NCBI RefSeq assembly: GCF_016801865.2
Contig: NC_068939.1
Location: 64,139,273 to 64,203,272 of the forward strand
Source of the DNA: Culex pipiens pallens
Taxonomy: Eukaryota; Arthropoda; Insecta; Diptera; Culicidae
DNA: 64,000 bases
Direction: 5' to 3'
Both the position numbers and the translations under genes were made by a program. Below, in pieces: positions 60,060 to 64,000 of this stretch. Under the pieces are notes generated by a model. The model was not told the DNA's origin. It saw nothing but the letters and a program-made list of their open reading frames with translations, and searched no databases. Every line of letters starts with the position of its first letter. Position 1 is the stretch's first letter.

Positions 60060-61200
60060 AAGGGACTTTTATGTAAAATTAGACGCCCGATTTGATGGCG
60101 TACTCAGAATTCCGAAAAAACATATTTTTCATCGAAAAAAACACTTAAAAAGTTTCAAAAATTCTCCCATTTTCCGTTACTCGACTGTAAAAATTTTTGG
60201 AACATGTAATTTTATGGGAAATTTATTGTACTTTTCGAATCTATATTGACCCAGAAGGGTAATTTTTTCATTTAGAACAAAATTTTTCATTTTAAAATTT
60301 CGTGTTTTTTCTAACTTTGCAGGGTTATTTTTAAGAGTGTAACAATGTTCTACAAAGTTGTAGAGCAGACAATGACAAAAATTTTGATATATGGACATAA
60401 GGGGTTTGCTTATAAACATCACGAGTTATCGCGATTTTACGAAAAAAAAAGTTTTGAAAAAGTTGGTCGTCATCGATCATGGCCGTTCATGGTCACCCGC
60501 GACAGACACGGACGACGAAACAAAGAGAAACGCAAAAAGTAACTTTTTCAAAACTTTTTTTCGTAAAATCGCGATAACTCGTGATGTTTATAAGCAAACC
60601 CCTTATGTCTATATATCAAATTTTTTGTAATTGTCTGCTCTACAACTTTGTACAACATTGTTACACTCTAAAAAATAACCCTGCAAAGTTAGAAAAACAC
60701 GAAATTTTAAAATGAAAAATTTTGTTCTAAATGAAAAAATGACCCTTCTGGGTCAATATAGATTCGAAAAGTACAATAAATTTCCCATAAAATTACATGT
60801 TCCAAAAATTTTTACAGTCGAGTAACGGAAAATGGGAGAATTTTTGAAACTTTTTAAGTGTTTTTTTCGATGAAAAATATGTTTTTTCGGAATTCTGAGT
60901 ACGCCATCAAATCGGGCGTCTAATTTTACATAAAAGTCCCTTTGACACCAAATTTGTATCTCATCACCGTTTCAGGCTGCAAATTATTGAAAAACACCTC
61001 TTTTTTCGCATGTTCAAAAATGGAAGGGGTCGTACCGCCCCTCCGTCACGAGATATCAAAAAACGGACCTTCGATTCGTGATCAGGGACAAAAGTTACCC
61101 CTTAGGACAAAGTTTCACGCAAATCAAAGAGGGGTCGGGGCAATTTTCCCGATTTCGTGTGAGTTGGTAGAGAATTACCCCTATATTGATCGGACTGCTC
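60060..61200. mobile_element. Foldback family B, copy 1
   Basis: GGGACTTTTATGTAAAATTA, GACGCCCGATTTGATGGCGT and AATATTTTTTTACAGT-region blocks on the left (60062-60470) are inverted at 60540-60945, with a loop of about 80 bp near 60500 containing GATCATGGCCGTTCATGGTC. A one-sided tail, 61010-61200, carries GGGGTCGTACCGCCCCTCCG and GAGGGGTCGGGGCAA. Arms are highly similar, so it would fold into a hairpin of about 400 bp. Confidence 0.8.
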
Positions 61201-61982
61201 GTTATTTAGATTCAGCCTCAGTAAAACTTTGTGTACAAAAATAGTTTTTTTCAATGTCAACTAGCCCTAATATTTCAACTTGGAATATTTTGTGACATTG
61301 TCTGCTCTTTTCAATAAAAATGAGAAATTTCAATTTCGAAATTTATTAATTAAGAATAACTTTTTGAAAGGGCTTAAATCATTTTTTTTTTTTTGATATT
61401 TTCAATTGTTGGGCTGGAATCAATAGTTTACAAGATATCATAAGTTGAAAAATGAGGGCTAATTAGAATCTGACACTGAGAAAACTCATTTTTAACCACA
61501 TTTTAGCTTTAAGAAACTGTATCTCAGCAACCAGCAGTCCGATCAACAAGTCAAAAATTAAAATTATTGGTAATTTTCGTAGTTCTTCGAAAATATTTTT
61601 TGCTAGGATACTTTTTCTTCGTGAAGCCTTTTCAAATCGCAAAAAAAAACAACTTTCAGTGATAAAACCTTTTTTCGTGAAAAATCTCACTAATAATCTA
61701 CAACTTTGACGAAGACACCAAATCGATCAGAAGATCTCTTCAAAAGAAACAGAAATTTCGAATATTCATATTGTATGGAGCCTTGTGTCTTCTTCTGATT
61801 AAGGGAATGCACAGACAAAGTTTCTTTCGAAAAAATACAAAGAAAAGTAGATTTGCGAAAACATCACATACAAACAGATATTATCTTCATTTGAAAGTAT
61901 AAATCAAACATTATGTGTTGGGCAATGTGATTTTATCGATAATATAAAAGAATGTGTTGGGACAATCCATAAACCACGTGGA
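61201..61982. other. AT-rich stretch between the two family B copies
   Basis: Contains CTACAACTTTGACGAAGACA with CAAATCGATCAG (about 61700), also seen at 41458, and the left-end fragment of the GGGACCATCC MITE near 61963. No gene. Confidence 0.45.
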
Positions 61983-63000
61983 CACTGATGAGATAGAAAT
62001 TTGGTGTCACTGGGACTTTTATGTAAAATTGGACGCCCGATTTGATGGCGTACTCAAAATTCCAAAATAAAGTTTTTTTCATCGAAAAAAAAACGCAAAA
62101 AAAGTTTTAAAAACTCTGCCATTTCCCGCTACTCTACTGTAAAATTATTTGGAACATGTCATTTTAAGGGAAATTTAATGTACTTTTCAAATCTACAATA
62201 ATGCAGAAGGGTATTTTTTCATTTAGAACAACATTTTTCATTTTAAAATTTCGTGTTTTTTCTAACTTTGCAGGGTTACTTTTTAGAGTGAATGTTCTAC
62301 AAAGTTGTATAAACATAACGAGTTATCGCAATATTACGATTTTTTTTTTTGATAAAGTAGGTAGTTATTGATTATGGCCGTTCATCGTCAACCGCGACAG
62401 ACACGGACGACGAAACAAAGAAAAACGCAAAAAGTAACTTTTTCAAAACTTTTTTTTCGTAAAATCGCGATAACTCGTGATGGTTACAAGCAAACCCCTT
62501 ATGTTTGTGTATCAAAATGTTTGTAATCGTCGGCTCTACAACTTTGTAGAACATTGTCTCACTCAAAAAAATAACCCTGCAAAGTCAGAAAAAAACACGA
62601 AGCTTTAAATTAAAAAAAAAATTGCTCTGAATGAAAAAATGATTCTTCTGGGTAAATGTAGATTCGAAAAATACATTAAATTTCCCTTAAAATGACATGT
62701 TCCAAAATTTTGTACAGTTGAGAAACGGAAAATGGCAGAGTTTGTTAAACTTTTTTAGTGCATTTTTATTTTGATGAAAATTACGTTTTTTCGAATTCTG
62801 AGTGTACATGTCTTTTTTCGTGTGTTCAAAAATGGAAGGGGTCGTACCGCCCCTCCGTCACGAGAAATCAAAAAACGGACCTCGGATTCGTGATCAGGGA
62901 CAAAAGTTACCCCTTAGGACAAAGTTTCACGCAAATCGGAGAGGGGTCGGGGCAACTTTTTTTCCGATTTCGTGTGAGTTGGTAGATAATTCCCCATATG
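61983..63000. mobile_element. Foldback family B, copy 2
   Basis: Same order of blocks as copy 1, with a left arm shortened near 62290-62330 and the right end (GACGCCCGATTTGATGGCGT complement) deleted near 62790. The one-sided tail (GGGGTCGTACCGCCCC) is at 62839-62990. Its start extends further left (GATGAGATAGAAATTTGGTG) and matches the far right of copy 1, which helps define the full unit. Confidence 0.75.
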
Positions 63001-63293
63001 AAATTTAAAAGTAGTAGTTTATGCAACAAGTTGTCAAATATTTCGTCGTTCAAGTAAATTGTTCGCGAAGGAACTGCAAAAAAAACTTTCATACATGTAG
63101 AAAATAAAAAAAAAGCATATTACAGAAATTTATAAAATCTACTTAAAAGATGATTTTCAATCACTCCTTAAAGTTTCATGAAGATATTTCATGATTTAAT
63201 TGAGTATAAAACGAATTAAGCTCTAAATTTTGCCATGCGTAAATTGAACTGTCAAACTTTGTGAATGTTTTTCTATGAACACCAAGTTAATTT

Positions 63294-63750
63294 ACGGGTG
63301 CCACGATATCTCGAGATGGGATGGACCAAACCAAATTTTGGGTGAAAACTCCCAAGACGTATGTTGCTAATTTTGCATTTTAAAAAAATACAAAAATCAT
63401 AAAAAGACGATTGTTTATATGAAAAACTAAAAAATACTTCTTACCTTTTTTTAAATAATCTTTTTGAAAATCGGGCTTCGTCATGCACACGGGACCGGTT
63501 TAACGAGGCTCCACCAAAATTTGAGCCGATTTGGTCAGCAGTGTTGAGATATCGTGGCACCCGCTTTTTGAAACTGCTAACTTCAAATAGCTATATCTCG
63601 GCAATTATACAACCAATTTGATTCAAATTTGTTTTGTTAAAACATTAAAAAGTGTATATTGAAATGTCCTGAAAACAAATTTAAAAAAAAATTGTGCTCA
63701 AACCAACCTCTGTCATTTTTGCCGATTAACATGTATGTAAATGTTTCAAG
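63294..63750. mobile_element. Palindromic MITE, GTGCCACGATATCT family, copy 3
   Basis: The left arm starts CGGGTGCCACGATATCTCGA, and the right arm includes GGGCTTCGTCATGCACACGG and GAGATATCGTGGCACCCG. The AATAGCTATATCTCGGCAAT extension follows, as in the copies at 7946 and 12595. It forms the same hairpin as copy 1. Confidence 0.7.
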
Positions 63751-64000
63751 CATATTGTGATGATTATTAGTTAAATTTTTGAGTATTTATCACAAAATGC
63801 TTTGAAATTTAAGCAACTCAGTTCATTATTTTTCGAAATTTCTGAACATGTATAAAAACGAGATTTTCAAGGAAATCGAAAACATAAAAGCACAGATCTT
63901 GCAAATTAAACTAAACTACAAAATTTAACTAAAAATAGTCTAACCGTTTTTTTAGCAGTGAAAACATTAATTGAAACACCGTGCCCCCAATTACACGGTC
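63751..64000. other. AT-rich end of window
   Basis: No feature seen; very AT-rich, ending with GTGCCCCCAATTACACGG, which may begin another repeat. Confidence 0.35.

Overview
The window reads as insect, most likely a culicine mosquito and probably Culex. The reasons are one conserved protein gene with very long AT-rich introns, dimeric tRNA-derived SINEs, many palindromic MITEs of mosquito type (for example TTA-flanked elements starting GGCGTCATCCATAAAG), and a Jockey-type retrotransposon ORF1. The species call is inference; the sequence carries no direct marker. No bacterial or organelle genes, rRNA or CRISPR arrays were seen.

One host gene can be supported. It lies on the minus strand and runs off both ends of the window. 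Seven exons were built by hand, from right to left: 59384-59225, 36645-35745, 35392-35192, 18794-18625, 18477-18331, 14365-14068 and 1363-1246. All six junctions have GT/AG ends and compatible phases, giving 664 complete codons. The product is a NACHT/STAND-type P-loop NTPase (Walker A GSHGSGKST, Walker B ILFLFIDD) followed by a helical region and the first WD40 repeats. This matches the NACHT and WD repeat domain-containing (NWD1/NWD2-like) family. The N-terminus lies to the right of the window and most of the WD40 propeller to the left.

The rest, about 97 percent, is intron filled with repeats. The leftmost intron (1364-14067) holds a long foldback element (2313-7427) that was itself invaded by a SINE and by a 2.25-kb element. 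The 18795-35191 intron holds two TTA-flanked MITEs, a SINE, a TIR element, a near-perfect 1.15-kb palindrome (28106-29257) and a MITE carrying a tRNA-like segment. The 36646-59224 intron holds a 3.7-kb inverted repeat that contains a smaller foldback. That foldback was split by an intact 'half-LINE': a 468-codon Jockey-type ORF1 with its own 3' end, 14-bp flanking duplications and no ORF2. Three unrelated tandem arrays follow in the same intron (9-bp, about 147-bp and about 141-bp units), together with several palindromic MITEs. The right end (60.0-63.0 kb) carries two copies of another foldback family.

The gene's primary transcript would contain many long hairpins. The most striking structures are the orphan ORF1 retroelement, the X-Y-X'-Y'-X' palindrome with arms 506 bp long that differ at one noticed position, and the two long minisatellites that stay open in one frame per unit.
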